Below, piece by piece: positions 22,963 through 30,565 of a DNA stretch of 31,893 nucleotides. Numbering within the stretch: the first letter of the stretch is position 1; the number at the start of each line of letters is the position of its first letter. The DNA comes from JAJPXC01 sp964562375. Lineage in GTDB: Bacteria > Bacteroidota > Bacteroidia > Bacteroidales > Muribaculaceae. The position numbers were made by a program, and so were the translations under genes. The stretch spans positions 1 to 31,893 of the forward strand of contig CAZLSW010000033.1 of assembly GCA_964562375.1 (NCBI GenBank), written 5' to 3'. The notes beneath the pieces were generated by a model. That model was not told the origin of the DNA, did no database searches, and worked only from the letters and a program-made list of their open reading frames with translations.

Positions 22963-24915
22963 ATGAACCGAAACGAAGCAGAACGTATACTACAGGATAT
23001 TTTCAAAATTCCACATTTCTATGACCAACAGTGGATGGCCATTGACCGTATACTTAGGGGTGAACGCATCTTGATGATTCAGCGCACGGGCTTTGGCAAG
23101 TCGTTGTGCTACCAATTTCCGGCAACGCAGCTTGAAGGTGTGACCGTGGTTTTCTCCCCGTTGATAGCGTTGATGCGCGATCAAGTGAAAGCGTTGGAGC
23201 AGAAGGGTATACCGGCTGCATTTATCAACTCGGAGCAATCGGATGAGGAAAATACAGTCACCATGGCCAAGGCTCTACGTGGTGAGATAAAGATACTCTA
23301 TATAGCCCCTGAGCGCCAGGAAAACCAGAAATGGATTGATGTAGCTCGTCAATTACATATTGCTATGGTGGTGATTGACGAGGCACACACTGTCTCCACT
23401 TGGGGGCATGACTTCCGTCCCTCTTTCCGTCGAATCATTAATTTGGTTCAGCAACTGCCTGACACCATGCCGATTCTTGCCACAACTGCTACCGCCACCA
23501 AAAAGGTACAGGCTGATATCGAGAAACAGATAGGCGGGAAATTGACCACTTTAAGGGGTTCGCTCAGAAGGGATAACTTCGAGCTGTATGTTGTGAGGGT
23601 GAGGTCTGAGAATGAGAAAATGCTGTGGCTCGCCCAGCATCTCAATGAGATCCCGGGTACTGGCCTGATTTATACTGGTACGCGTGTTGCAACCGAGGAG
23701 TATTCCAAATGGCTACAGTTCGTGGGTATTGATTGTGTACAATATAACGCAGGGCTTGATCCAGAACTAAGGAAAGAGATTGAGGTAGGGCTTATGTCTA
23801 ACCGATGGAAATGTATCGTGTCAACCAACGCATTGGGGATGGGAATTGATAAGCCAGACATTCGCTTTGTGATACATACCCAGATACCTCAGTCGCTAAT
23901 TCATTACTATCAGGAAATCGGACGTGGTGGTAGGGACGGTAAGCCAACCAAGATAGTGCTTCTTTACAACATCACCTTGGGGGAGGATGGGGTTCATTCG
24001 GTGGATTATGAGTTGCCCCGAAGGTTTATCGACCAGGCCAGGCCCTCTCTATCCCTTTACCACCGTGTGATCGAAATCCTCAAGGATAAGCCGTTCAAGG
24101 AAAGAGAGATTATTAAAAAAGCGAATCTGAAGACCGACCAAATACGTCTTATACGCGCCGACTTGATTGAGCAAGGTATTGTAAAGGAGGTGACACATGG
24201 TCGGGAAAAATTTTACGAGTACCAATACAATGCTCCTGAGCTGGATTCGAGCCGCTTTCAAGAACTGCGCTTGTCAAAGCTCAAGGACCTCGATGCTATG
24301 GTTAACTATGTAACCACACGGTTGCCGAGGATGAAAGTGCTTTGTTCCTTCCTCGATAGCGATGAAGCCGACCTTTATGCCAACTGCGATAATACCGACT
24401 TAAGACCTTGGAATACAGATGTTTCTCAAATTTTGGTATCAAAACTCGTAGAGTATCAAGAGAACGACCATCCTACACTACCTACAGGCAAGAATGGCAC
24501 AAAAATGGATGACGGTTTTGCTCTTTCGTATTACGGCCACACAACGATCGGCAGAGCGATTCATAAATCGAAATATGAGGGAGGTGGAGATTTCCCTGAT
24601 TATATGGTGAAAATGCTCGCCAGGGTCTTTAGAAGTCTTCTTGAAAAGAGAGATTTCGACATTATTCTTTTTGTCCCTCCTACCCATTCGGGAAAGTTGG
24701 TGGAGCATTTTGTAAATAAATTTGCATCGGAGGTGGGACTACCTTACAGCTGTAGCCTTTGTAAAACTCGGGCGACCGAAGAGCAAAAATGCTTCCAAAA
24801 CACTTATAACAAGCGAGATAATGTGGCAGGAGCTTTCGATGTGCCTCAGGAATTGGTTAAAAACAAGAAAATATTACTCATTGATGATATATATATGACA
24901 GTGGCGCTACCATAG
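22963..24915 (+). CDS. RecQ-type helicase fused to ComF-like phosphoribosyltransferase, frame broken near the end
   Basis: Helicase part: Walker A RTGFGKS (41-47), VIDEAH (137-142) with WGHDFRP, and motif VI QEIGRGGRDG. The usual RecQ zinc cluster is incomplete and no HRDC domain is seen. From about residue 545 a ComF-like PRTase domain follows: KYEGGGDFPDYM, FVPPTHSG, NVAGAFDVP and ILLIDDIY. The open frame ends MTVALP at 24915 (650 residues). Removing two bases from an AT run (24887-24896, five AT units) restores DDIYDSGATIDEIG, the PRPP-binding loop, and 34 codons ending in TGA at 24999-25001, overlapping the dprA-like ATG. An intact 678-residue protein was therefore the ancestral form. It may now be a pseudogene, phase-variable or mis-sequenced. 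A/T-rich codon use differs from its flanks. Confidence 0.88.
   Translation: MNRNEAERILQDIFKIPHFYDQQWMAIDRILRGERILMIQRTGFGKSLCYQFPATQLEGVTVVFSPLIALMRDQVKALEQKGIPAAFINSEQSDEENTVTMAKALRGEIKILYIAPERQENQKWIDVARQLHIAMVVIDEAHTVSTWGHDFRPSFRRIINLVQQLPDTMPILATTATATKKVQADIEKQIGGKLTTLRGSLRRDNFELYVVRVRSENEKMLWLAQHLNEIPGTGLIYTGTRVATEEYSKWLQFVGIDCVQYNAGLDPELRKEIEVGLMSNRWKCIVSTNALGMGIDKPDIRFVIHTQIPQSLIHYYQEIGRGGRDGKPTKIVLLYNITLGEDGVHSVDYELPRRFIDQARPSLSLYHRVIEILKDKPFKEREIIKKANLKTDQIRLIRADLIEQGIVKEVTHGREKFYEYQYNAPELDSSRFQELRLSKLKDLDAMVNYVTTRLPRMKVLCSFLDSDEADLYANCDNTDLRPWNTDVSQILVSKLVEYQENDHPTLPTGKNGTKMDDGFALSYYGHTTIGRAIHKSKYEGGGDFPDYMVKMLARVFRSLLEKRDFDIILFVPPTHSGKLVEHFVNKFASEVGLPYSCSLCKTRATEEQKCFQNTYNKRDNVAGAFDVPQELVKNKKILLIDDIYMTVALP
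24887..24896 (+). repeat. (AT)5 run at the frameshift in the RecQ-PRTase gene
   Basis: Five AT dinucleotides follow GATG. Four would give an uninterrupted frame; five shift it and bring TAG at 24913-24915. The run falls exactly inside the codons for the PRPP-loop aspartates and following residues. Confidence 0.85.
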
Positions 24916-24997
24916 ATGAAATTGGGAAATTACTCTCTCAAAAAGGAGCGCAACTCATCATCCCACTTGTAATTGCAAAAACCGTAGGAGGAACAAG

Positions 24998-26110
24998 ATG
25001 AAAACCAACGATTTAACATATTGGGTAGGATTGGCGTCGATTCCACAGATGTGGACACGACGAAAAAACGAAATCTTAGCAAAGGCTTTTCTACATCAGC
25101 CAAAATATTCAATTGGACAACTGATGGAAACGCCAAAGATATGGGAAGAGTTGTCGTTGTCCGAGTCAGAGTGCGAGTGGATGGAAGGTTCGCGCCTTCA
25201 ATTACCGCAATATGCTTTTATGGTAGAGAACTTGTTAAACCAAGGGTACCATATAGTTCCTATCACTTCTCCTGAATATCCACAAGAATTGAAACGCAAC
25301 CTGAAATACCATTCTCCTATCGTTGTCTATGCAAAAGGCAATATAGAATTGCTTAACCAGCCATCAGTCGCAATCGTAGGATCGCGCTCTGCCAATGAAC
25401 ATGCCATATCATTTACGGATAAAGTGTCCCGAAAAGTAGCTTTAGATGAGAGGGTTGTAGTGAGTGGTTTTGCCAAAGGGGTTGACCGACAAGCCCTGGA
25501 TTCAGCTTTGGCGCAACAGGGTCGTAGCATCATCGTATTGCCACAAGGCATCACTACCTTTACCTCAGGATACTTGTCCTATTATCAACCGATTGCACGA
25601 GGAGAGGTAACTGTTATCAGCGTTTTTAGTCCCGATGCGCCGTGGAACAAAGGTCTGGCTATGGCTCGCAATTCGATTATATACGGAATGGCCTCCGAAA
25701 TTTACGTGGCGCAAAGCGACTCGAAAGGTGGGACATGGGAAGGTGTTTTGGACGGATTGAAAAAGGGTCGAAAGATATTCGTGAGAGTTCCTCAACATGG
25801 AGAAAAGATAGCTAACAATCTGTTAATCCAACAGGGAGCCACGGCTGTAGATCAAAACGGCGATGTGCTGACCACTCTACCATGCACGAGCAACTTAAAC
25901 GCAGAAACAGAAATTGAGAAAAAAATCACAGCCATTTTAGAGGACGGCCAACTATCAGCAAAAAGTATCTCCGTCATGTTAAAAGGTTTATACAGTGGGG
26001 AAAATGTAAAAGCAGTGCTTAAGGCTATGCCGTCGGTGGAGGAAGTGATAGAGAAACACCGTATCTATTATCGCTTGAAAGGGAGTGGTTCGCCCTCCTT
26101 ATTTGATTAG
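24998..26110 (+). CDS. Variant DprA/Smf family protein
   Basis: A 370-residue protein with the Rossmann-like DprA core: VAIVGSRSAN (about 124-132), VVSGFAKGVDRQALDSA (153-170), GRSIIVLPQG (175-184), ARNSIIYGMAS (223-233) and KGGTWEGVLDGLKKGR (243-258). DprA loads RecA on incoming single-stranded DNA in transformation. Compared with standard DprA, the last core motif (normally SGSLITA) is KGGTWEG and the SE-P-G segment is altered, so this is a divergent branch, not obviously the housekeeping copy. The C-tail (about 305-370) looks like a small winged-helix domain. The ATG overlaps the restored stop of the RecQ-PRTase frame, and AGGAGG precedes it, a strong Shine-Dalgarno rare in this window. 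The two proteins probably act together on DNA, in uptake or defence. Confidence 0.85.
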   Translation: MKTNDLTYWVGLASIPQMWTRRKNEILAKAFLHQPKYSIGQLMETPKIWEELSLSESECEWMEGSRLQLPQYAFMVENLLNQGYHIVPITSPEYPQELKRNLKYHSPIVVYAKGNIELLNQPSVAIVGSRSANEHAISFTDKVSRKVALDERVVVSGFAKGVDRQALDSALAQQGRSIIVLPQGITTFTSGYLSYYQPIARGEVTVISVFSPDAPWNKGLAMARNSIIYGMASEIYVAQSDSKGGTWEGVLDGLKKGRKIFVRVPQHGEKIANNLLIQQGATAVDQNGDVLTTLPCTSNLNAETEIEKKITAILEDGQLSAKSISVMLKGLYSGENVKAVLKAMPSVEEVIEKHRIYYRLKGSGSPSLFD

Positions 26111-26181
26111 ATACCCAAAGCTGGGTTAATTGACGAGGAGGTGATAGGCGCCGGGGATAGTGCCGTGTCTCTTAACATCTC

Positions 26182-26603
26182 CTATAAGTACATGGAATCG
26201 ATGATTTCCATCATTTGGGCAGGGGAAACGACTTTGGGAGTGGATGGGAAATGCTTTAGGTTGCCCGTGACGAGAAAGTTGTCGCCTGTAAGGGAAATCT
26301 CGTAAAATATACGGTCCTTGGGGTCGGGAAGTTCTCCTGTGAAAGGGGTAGGGGTCCAAGATTCCCCCAAGAGGCTAAAGGCCACTATGATTTGGCCAAT
26401 GGTGAAGTCGGAGAAATTAAATTTATCCCGATGCAACACTTCATCGTATTCGGCCAATATTTCATCCGAAACTATCGGGATGATATCGTGACCAAAAATA
26501 TAATCGATGATGCGCTTGTAGGCGAATGAGGATTTTTGGTCAATAAAGCCGATACAATGACATTGGTGTCAATAACGGCATAAATAGATTTTTTCTTCCT
26601 CAT
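26182..26603 (-). pseudogene. PIN-family toxin, frameshifted
   Basis: The minus strand from the ATG at 26603 reads MRKKKSIYAVIDTNVIVSALLTKNPHS, the PIN N-terminus with the first metal Asp in DTN. The frame then breaks at about 26519-26522. In the next frame, YKRIIDYIFGHDIIPIVSDEILAEYDEV continues the same domain to DPKDRIFYEISL, NFLVTGNLKHFP and the stop at 26182. One missing base (or two extra) explains it. The family is the 'PIN-family toxin component' group, an RNase toxin. The start lies two bases after the antitoxin stop, so the genes were a pair. It is most likely inactive as written. Confidence 0.82.
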
Positions 26604-26605
26604 GT

Positions 26606-26905
26606 CTATGATGCTTTGGCTGATTTTTCGGCGCGGGCGGCGGCTATTTCGGCGTTGATCTCGTCAAGGGTCATATCTTGAATGCCGTTGGAGGCTGCTT
26701 GTGCACGAAGGTCCTCGAAAGCTTGACGACCCAACTCGGCTGGATCATCAAGTTTGATACTGAATGGGATGCTGCGGGTGCGCACGACGCTTTTGACGAA
26801 AAGGTTGATGGCGGTGTTGACCGTCAGACCAAACTCGTCGCAGAGGGCGTCAAAACGTTTCTTGAGGTCGCTGTCTAAGCGGATGGTGGTTGCTACAGTT
26901 GCCAT
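26606..26905 (-). CDS. RelB/DinJ family antitoxin
   Basis: A 99-residue protein with the ribbon-helix-helix N-terminus of DinJ-type antitoxins: TIRLDSDLKKRFDALCDEFGLTVNTAINLF, followed by IPFSI and a helical, charged C-tail that would bind and block a toxin. Such proteins usually autoregulate their own promoter. DinJ-like antitoxins usually pair with YafQ/RelE toxins; here the partner is a PIN-family gene. It has no bad codons and looks intact, although its toxin is broken. Confidence 0.9.
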   Translation of the reverse strand: MATVATTIRLDSDLKKRFDALCDEFGLTVNTAINLFVKSVVRTRSIPFSIKLDDPAELGRQAFEDLRAQAASNGIQDMTLDEINAEIAAARAEKSAKAS

Positions 26906-26922
26906 AATCTTAAATATTTTTG

Positions 26923-26930
26923 CAAATATA
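26923..26930 (-). promoter_or_regulatory. -7 box TATATTTG of the antitoxin
   Basis: Minus-strand TATATTTG fits TAnnTTTG, 17 bp before the antitoxin ATG. A TTTG occurs further upstream but at only 12 bp, so the -33 element is uncertain. Confidence 0.45.
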
Positions 26931-26978
26931 ACAATCAGATGGCAAATGTATTCGCTTTGATATCGATTTTAACTCTTT

Positions 26979-27734
26979 TTAGGAGAGGGTGATGGAGATT
27001 GGGCAGTGGTCGGAGCCCATGATGTGGCGGTAGACTGAGGCATCCTCCAGTCGCGGGCGAAGGCGCTCGCTGATCAGGAAGTAGTCGATTCGCCAGCCGA
27101 TGTTGCGCTGCCGCTCGCGGGCCATGTAGCTCCACCATGTGTACACTTTCTCCTCGGTGGGGTGAAGAGCGCGGTAGGTGTCGATAAAGCCAGCGCCGAG
27201 CAACTCCTCCAGCTTGCCACGCTCCGGCTCGGAGAAGCCAGTGGAGCCGCGGTACTCGTCGGGCTGGCGCAGGTCGATGTCGTGGTGGGCAACGTTGAAG
27301 TCGCCGCACACTATCACGGGTTTCTTTTGGTCCAACTCCTTGAGAAACTCGCGGAAACGGTCCTCCCAACCCATGCGGAACTCGATACGCCGCAACTCGG
27401 GCTGGGAATTTGGAGCATAGACATTAACGAGGTAGTATTCAGGCAATTCGATAGCCAAGGCGCGACCCTCGGAGTCGCCCTCATGGCCTATTTGGCGTAT
27501 CACGTTGAGCGGCTCCTGTCTCGAGAGGATGGCCACGCCCGAGTAGCCTTTCTTCTCGGCATAGTTCCAGTAGGAGTGGTAGCCGGGGATGAACGCGGGG
27601 TCGATTTGGCCCTCTTGGAGCTTGGTTTCCTGTACGCAGAAGAAGTCGGCGTCGAGGTCGGCGACAACTTGGTCGAAGCCTTTTGTGCGGACGGCGCGCA
27701 AGCCGTTGACGTTCCAGGATACGAATTTTGTCAT
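26979..27734 (-). CDS. xth: Exonuclease III (AP endonuclease)
   Basis: A 251-residue base-excision repair enzyme that cleaves at abasic sites and trims 3' ends. The metal-binding Glu is in CVQETKL, the catalytic Asp and Asn in GDFNVAHHDIDL, and the terminal His in GSDHCPISI. SWNVNGLRA at the N-terminus and GWRIDYFLIS near the end complete the family pattern. Length is as in E. coli XthA-type enzymes. It is not close enough to the antitoxin gene or the PAP2 gene to prove an operon. Confidence 0.96.
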   Translation of the reverse strand: MTKFVSWNVNGLRAVRTKGFDQVVADLDADFFCVQETKLQEGQIDPAFIPGYHSYWNYAEKKGYSGVAILSRQEPLNVIRQIGHEGDSEGRALAIELPEYYLVNVYAPNSQPELRRIEFRMGWEDRFREFLKELDQKKPVIVCGDFNVAHHDIDLRQPDEYRGSTGFSEPERGKLEELLGAGFIDTYRALHPTEEKVYTWWSYMARERQRNIGWRIDYFLISERLRPRLEDASVYRHIMGSDHCPISITLS

Positions 27735-27796
27735 GGCGTTTGTTTTTCTAATTATAACGCTTTCAGTCCCCGAAAGGTTATCCAGTTCCTCAGTGG

Positions 27797-27814
27797 CTAC
27801 CCGGGGGCGGGTAG
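27797..27814. terminator. Hairpin between the PAP2 and exonuclease III genes
   Basis: CTACCCG-GGGG-CGGGTAG forms a 7-bp GC-rich stem with a 4-base loop, about 26 bp after the PAP2 stop on the minus strand. No T-run follows, so intrinsic termination is only a guess. It may instead be an mRNA-stabilising structure. Confidence 0.35.
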
Positions 27815-27839
27815 ACTTCCTTCCTCTTGAGGTAGAATG

Positions 27840-28541
27840 TTAGATGGCGATGGTGGTGATATAGACGGCGGTGATGAGGGCCGCTCCCAGCATCACGTCG
27901 CTCACTCGCAAGCTCATCGACATGCCCGAGAAGCTGAGATGGCCCATGACGGGGTGGGATGGCTGGAGATTACGCTCGGCCACACGGCGTGCCACGGTGC
28001 GTCCTACACGGTACATCAAGTAGCCCACGGTGAAGCCTATCACGGCACCCACAAGGATGTCGCCCGGGTAGTGGACACCGAGGTAGATTCGGGAGTAGGA
28101 GTTGAGCGTGGCCCAACTCATGATGAAGATCACAAAACGCTTTCGGGCGATAATGAAGCTGAGGATGGTGGCAAGGCCGAACGAGTTGGCGGCATGACAC
28201 GAGGGGAATCCGTGGGCCCCTCCCCGGTATCCCTTGACGATGTGGATGAATTGCGACAGCGGGTTGTCGGGGTTGGATGGCCTTAGGCGTCCCACGAGCG
28301 GGCGCAGGTGAGAGGCGCACAGCTGGTCGCAGATTACGATGGTGAGGATAATCGCCATGGCGTAGACGGTGGCAATCCTCCACTCGAACGAACGGTAGAG
28401 GATGAACAGCAGCGTGGCGTACATCGGCACCCATATCCACTTGCCCGAGAAGGCGTACATGAATTGGTCCCAGAATGCCCCGCCAGCGCCGTTGAGGGCC
28501 AGCATTATGGAGGAGTCGATGTTGTTGAGAAATTCGATCAT
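27840..28541 (-). CDS. PAP2 family membrane phosphatase
   Basis: A 233-residue integral membrane lipid phosphatase. The three PAP2 motifs are present: HLRPLVGRLRP (motif 1), PSCHAANSF (motif 2, with Cys where Gly is usual) and SRIYLGVHYPGDILVG (motif 3 with the catalytic His). Five to six hydrophobic helices surround them. Substrates in this family include undecaprenyl pyrophosphate, PGP and lipid A phosphates; none can be picked here. The start is 17 bp after the stop of the LTA-synthase-like gene, so both are likely one transcript for envelope lipid chemistry. Confidence 0.92.
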   Translation of the reverse strand: MIEFLNNIDSSIMLALNGAGGAFWDQFMYAFSGKWIWVPMYATLLFILYRSFEWRIATVYAMAIILTIVICDQLCASHLRPLVGRLRPSNPDNPLSQFIHIVKGYRGGAHGFPSCHAANSFGLATILSFIIARKRFVIFIMSWATLNSYSRIYLGVHYPGDILVGAVIGFTVGYLMYRVGRTVARRVAERNLQPSHPVMGHLSFSGMSMSLRVSDVMLGAALITAVYITTIAI

Positions 28542-28558
28542 TGTGTCGTTTGGTGTGT

Positions 28559-30427
28559 TTACTGCCGATGGGCGAAGTCGCTGTAGAGAGTCTGGATTGT
28601 GGCCAGCATGCGACGACGCGCCGTGGCGGTGTCGGTGGATTGAGAGATGGTGAATAGACGTTGGTCGTAGTCGTAGACGAGGGTGTCGGTGGGGGTAACC
28701 ATGCCGAAGAAACCCGGGGTGGAGAATAGCGCGGCTTGGGCCGTGCCGGGGTCGAAAGCGTCGCGGCTGAAGCGCAGCTGGTGGTGGGGCAATCCCATCA
28801 TTCCCAGCAGGGTAGCGGCGATGGCTGTTTGGTCGACGGGCATGTCGACCGTTCCTTTAAATTGCAGGGCGCCCCCGGTAAACACCAGCGGCACATGATG
28901 GCGAGCCAGAGGGTCGGTGAGCCCTTGCGGGTACACCGAGTAATGGTCGGGTACAAGTATAACGAGGGTGTTGGCCCAATTAGTATCCCGGCGCAGGGCG
29001 TTAACAAAAGTTGTGACACACGAGTCGGTGTAAGCCAAGGCGTTGCGTCGCTTGTCGGGGAATCGGGGGTTGCTATACGGCACCTCAAACGGCTCATGGC
29101 TCGACGATGTCTGTATCACCGTGAAATGGCGACCGTGTTGGTCATTCTTACGAATATCTTCCAGGGCCTTCTCCAGCACAAGGTGGTCGTGCACGCCCCA
29201 CTTCGACAACCGCTCGGAGATGGGGAAATCCTTGTCGCTCACCACCTTGGAAAAGCCTGCTGAGCGCAGGAAAGCCAGCATGTTGGTGAAATTGGCGTCG
29301 CCTCCGTAATAGTAGGCGCATTCGTAGCCCTCCTTTACCAGCTCTTGCGACAGTGAAGGGATACGCTCGCATCGGGCGATATCCTTCATGGCGCTCTGGG
29401 TGGGCATCGAGGGGTAGCCGCTGAGGATGGCGGGAATGGCGCGGTCGGTGCGGAATCCCGAGGCGAAAGCCTTGGTGAACGTCAATCCTGAGCGGGCAAT
29501 GGAGTCCAACCCCAGTGTGACAGCCTCTCCTCCCAAGGATGGCATCAGGTGGGCCGAAAAGCTCTCCAATATAATAATGTAGATGTCGGGGCGGGGAGTG
29601 GAGAGGTATCCCTGCGTTAACCCGCAGGGCACCGAACCGCCAAGGGAATCCCCCCGAAGGCTTTCAGCGAAGACACGCGAGGCCTCATCGTCGTCCATGA
29701 AGTGGAATTGCTTGTCGTCGCCCCCTTGGTGGGCGGCCGAATATAGCAGGCTGAAAGCGGGGTTGACAGCCGCGTGGTTGAGGCGCATATCGGTGGAGAA
29801 ATACGCACGGCTGGGATTCATGGTGGATACCGTGACGCTGCCTCTAATGGGAAGGAACAACGCCCCGATCAACAACACCATCACGGCCGTGGCGCCACCC
29901 TGGCGACCCCACTTGCATGTCACTTTCATGCGCCCCACAGCGTACCACAGGATACACCCTAAAGCCGCTCCCAGGAGTAGCCAAATCAGTATTCCTCCGA
30001 CCACAAACCATCCCGACACGCTGGCCATGGCGGCCGAGGGCGACGTCGAGAAATAAAACAGGGGGGTCATGTCCAATTTGAAACCCCAATAGGGGTAAAG
30101 TATCGCGTCGGCTACCACAGTGGCCGCGATCAGCGCTCCCACCACTCCGCAATATATCTTGGTAATCAGTGGAATAATCCTGTTGCGGGGTCGGCTCCAC
30201 AATTGGGCGATAATCAACACGCCCGGGAGGATCGTAAGATAGCCGGCCACCGACATATCCATCTTCAGCCCTGCCCATGCCACTTGCAGCCACTGGCCGA
30301 AGGAATACGCCTCGTAAATGTCCCAGTTATAGGACATGAAACGCCACTTGAGCAGCGCCATAAGCGCCGTCAAGATGAGGAACCATGTTACTATCTTGAG
30401 GATGGCCGATTTCAAGGTTATTAACAA
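28559..30427 (-). CDS. LTA synthase-like membrane sulfatase-fold enzyme
   Basis: A 622-residue protein with five N-terminal membrane helices (to about residue 205) and a large extracytoplasmic alkaline-phosphatase/sulfatase-fold domain. Sequence landmarks are IYIIILESFSAHLMPSLGG (metal-binding Glu), GFRTDRAIPAILSGYP with the predicted nucleophile Thr, GGDANFTNM, and PDHYSVYP with metal-binding Asp-His. Relatives transfer phosphoglycerol or phosphoethanolamine to glycolipids. A Gram-negative has no classical LTA, so the acceptor is unknown. The start is unusual: no ATG exists before the first helix. A TTG at 30427 directly follows an in-frame TAA, and a second TTG lies four codons later. Confidence 0.9.
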   Translation of the reverse strand: MLITLKSAILKIVTWFLILTALMALLKWRFMSYNWDIYEAYSFGQWLQVAWAGLKMDMSVAGYLTILPGVLIIAQLWSRPRNRIIPLITKIYCGVVGALIAATVVADAILYPYWGFKLDMTPLFYFSTSPSAAMASVSGWFVVGGILIWLLLGAALGCILWYAVGRMKVTCKWGRQGGATAVMVLLIGALFLPIRGSVTVSTMNPSRAYFSTDMRLNHAAVNPAFSLLYSAAHQGGDDKQFHFMDDDEASRVFAESLRGDSLGGSVPCGLTQGYLSTPRPDIYIIILESFSAHLMPSLGGEAVTLGLDSIARSGLTFTKAFASGFRTDRAIPAILSGYPSMPTQSAMKDIARCERIPSLSQELVKEGYECAYYYGGDANFTNMLAFLRSAGFSKVVSDKDFPISERLSKWGVHDHLVLEKALEDIRKNDQHGRHFTVIQTSSSHEPFEVPYSNPRFPDKRRNALAYTDSCVTTFVNALRRDTNWANTLVILVPDHYSVYPQGLTDPLARHHVPLVFTGGALQFKGTVDMPVDQTAIAATLLGMMGLPHHQLRFSRDAFDPGTAQAALFSTPGFFGMVTPTDTLVYDYDQRLFTISQSTDTATARRRMLATIQTLYSDFAHRQ

Positions 30428-30508
30428 TTAATGCGGGTAGCCGCGCCCCTTGAGCGGGTCAATCGCCACAAATGAGCTGACTATCTCCACAATTCTCCAT
30501 TTCGGCCA

Positions 30509-30516
30509 CAAAGGTA
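30509..30516 (-). promoter_or_regulatory. -7 box TACCTTTG of the LTA-synthase-like gene
   Basis: Minus-strand TACCTTTG is an exact TAnnTTTG match, with TTG about 15 bp upstream (a little short). It would give a 5' leader of roughly 75 bases before the TTG start. The leader contains a 13-codon open frame starting ATGGAGAAT and ending before that start, too short to judge. Confidence 0.55.
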
Positions 30517-30565
30517 GTCAATTTTTCTTATCAACGGCCCTTTTTCCGTTGATTTCTTTCCATCT

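Noticed and set aside
24883..24900. Programmed -1 ribosomal frameshift in the RecQ-PRTase gene
   Set aside because: A -1 shift would restore the frame, but no X XXY YYZ heptamer suits re-pairing at ATA TAT ATG, and I see no downstream pseudoknot; slippage of the AT run is simpler.
27970..28440. 156-codon frame overlapping the PAP2 gene
   Set aside because: Same-strand alternate frame of the PAP2 gene with Pro/Arg/His-rich, non-membrane text and no family features.
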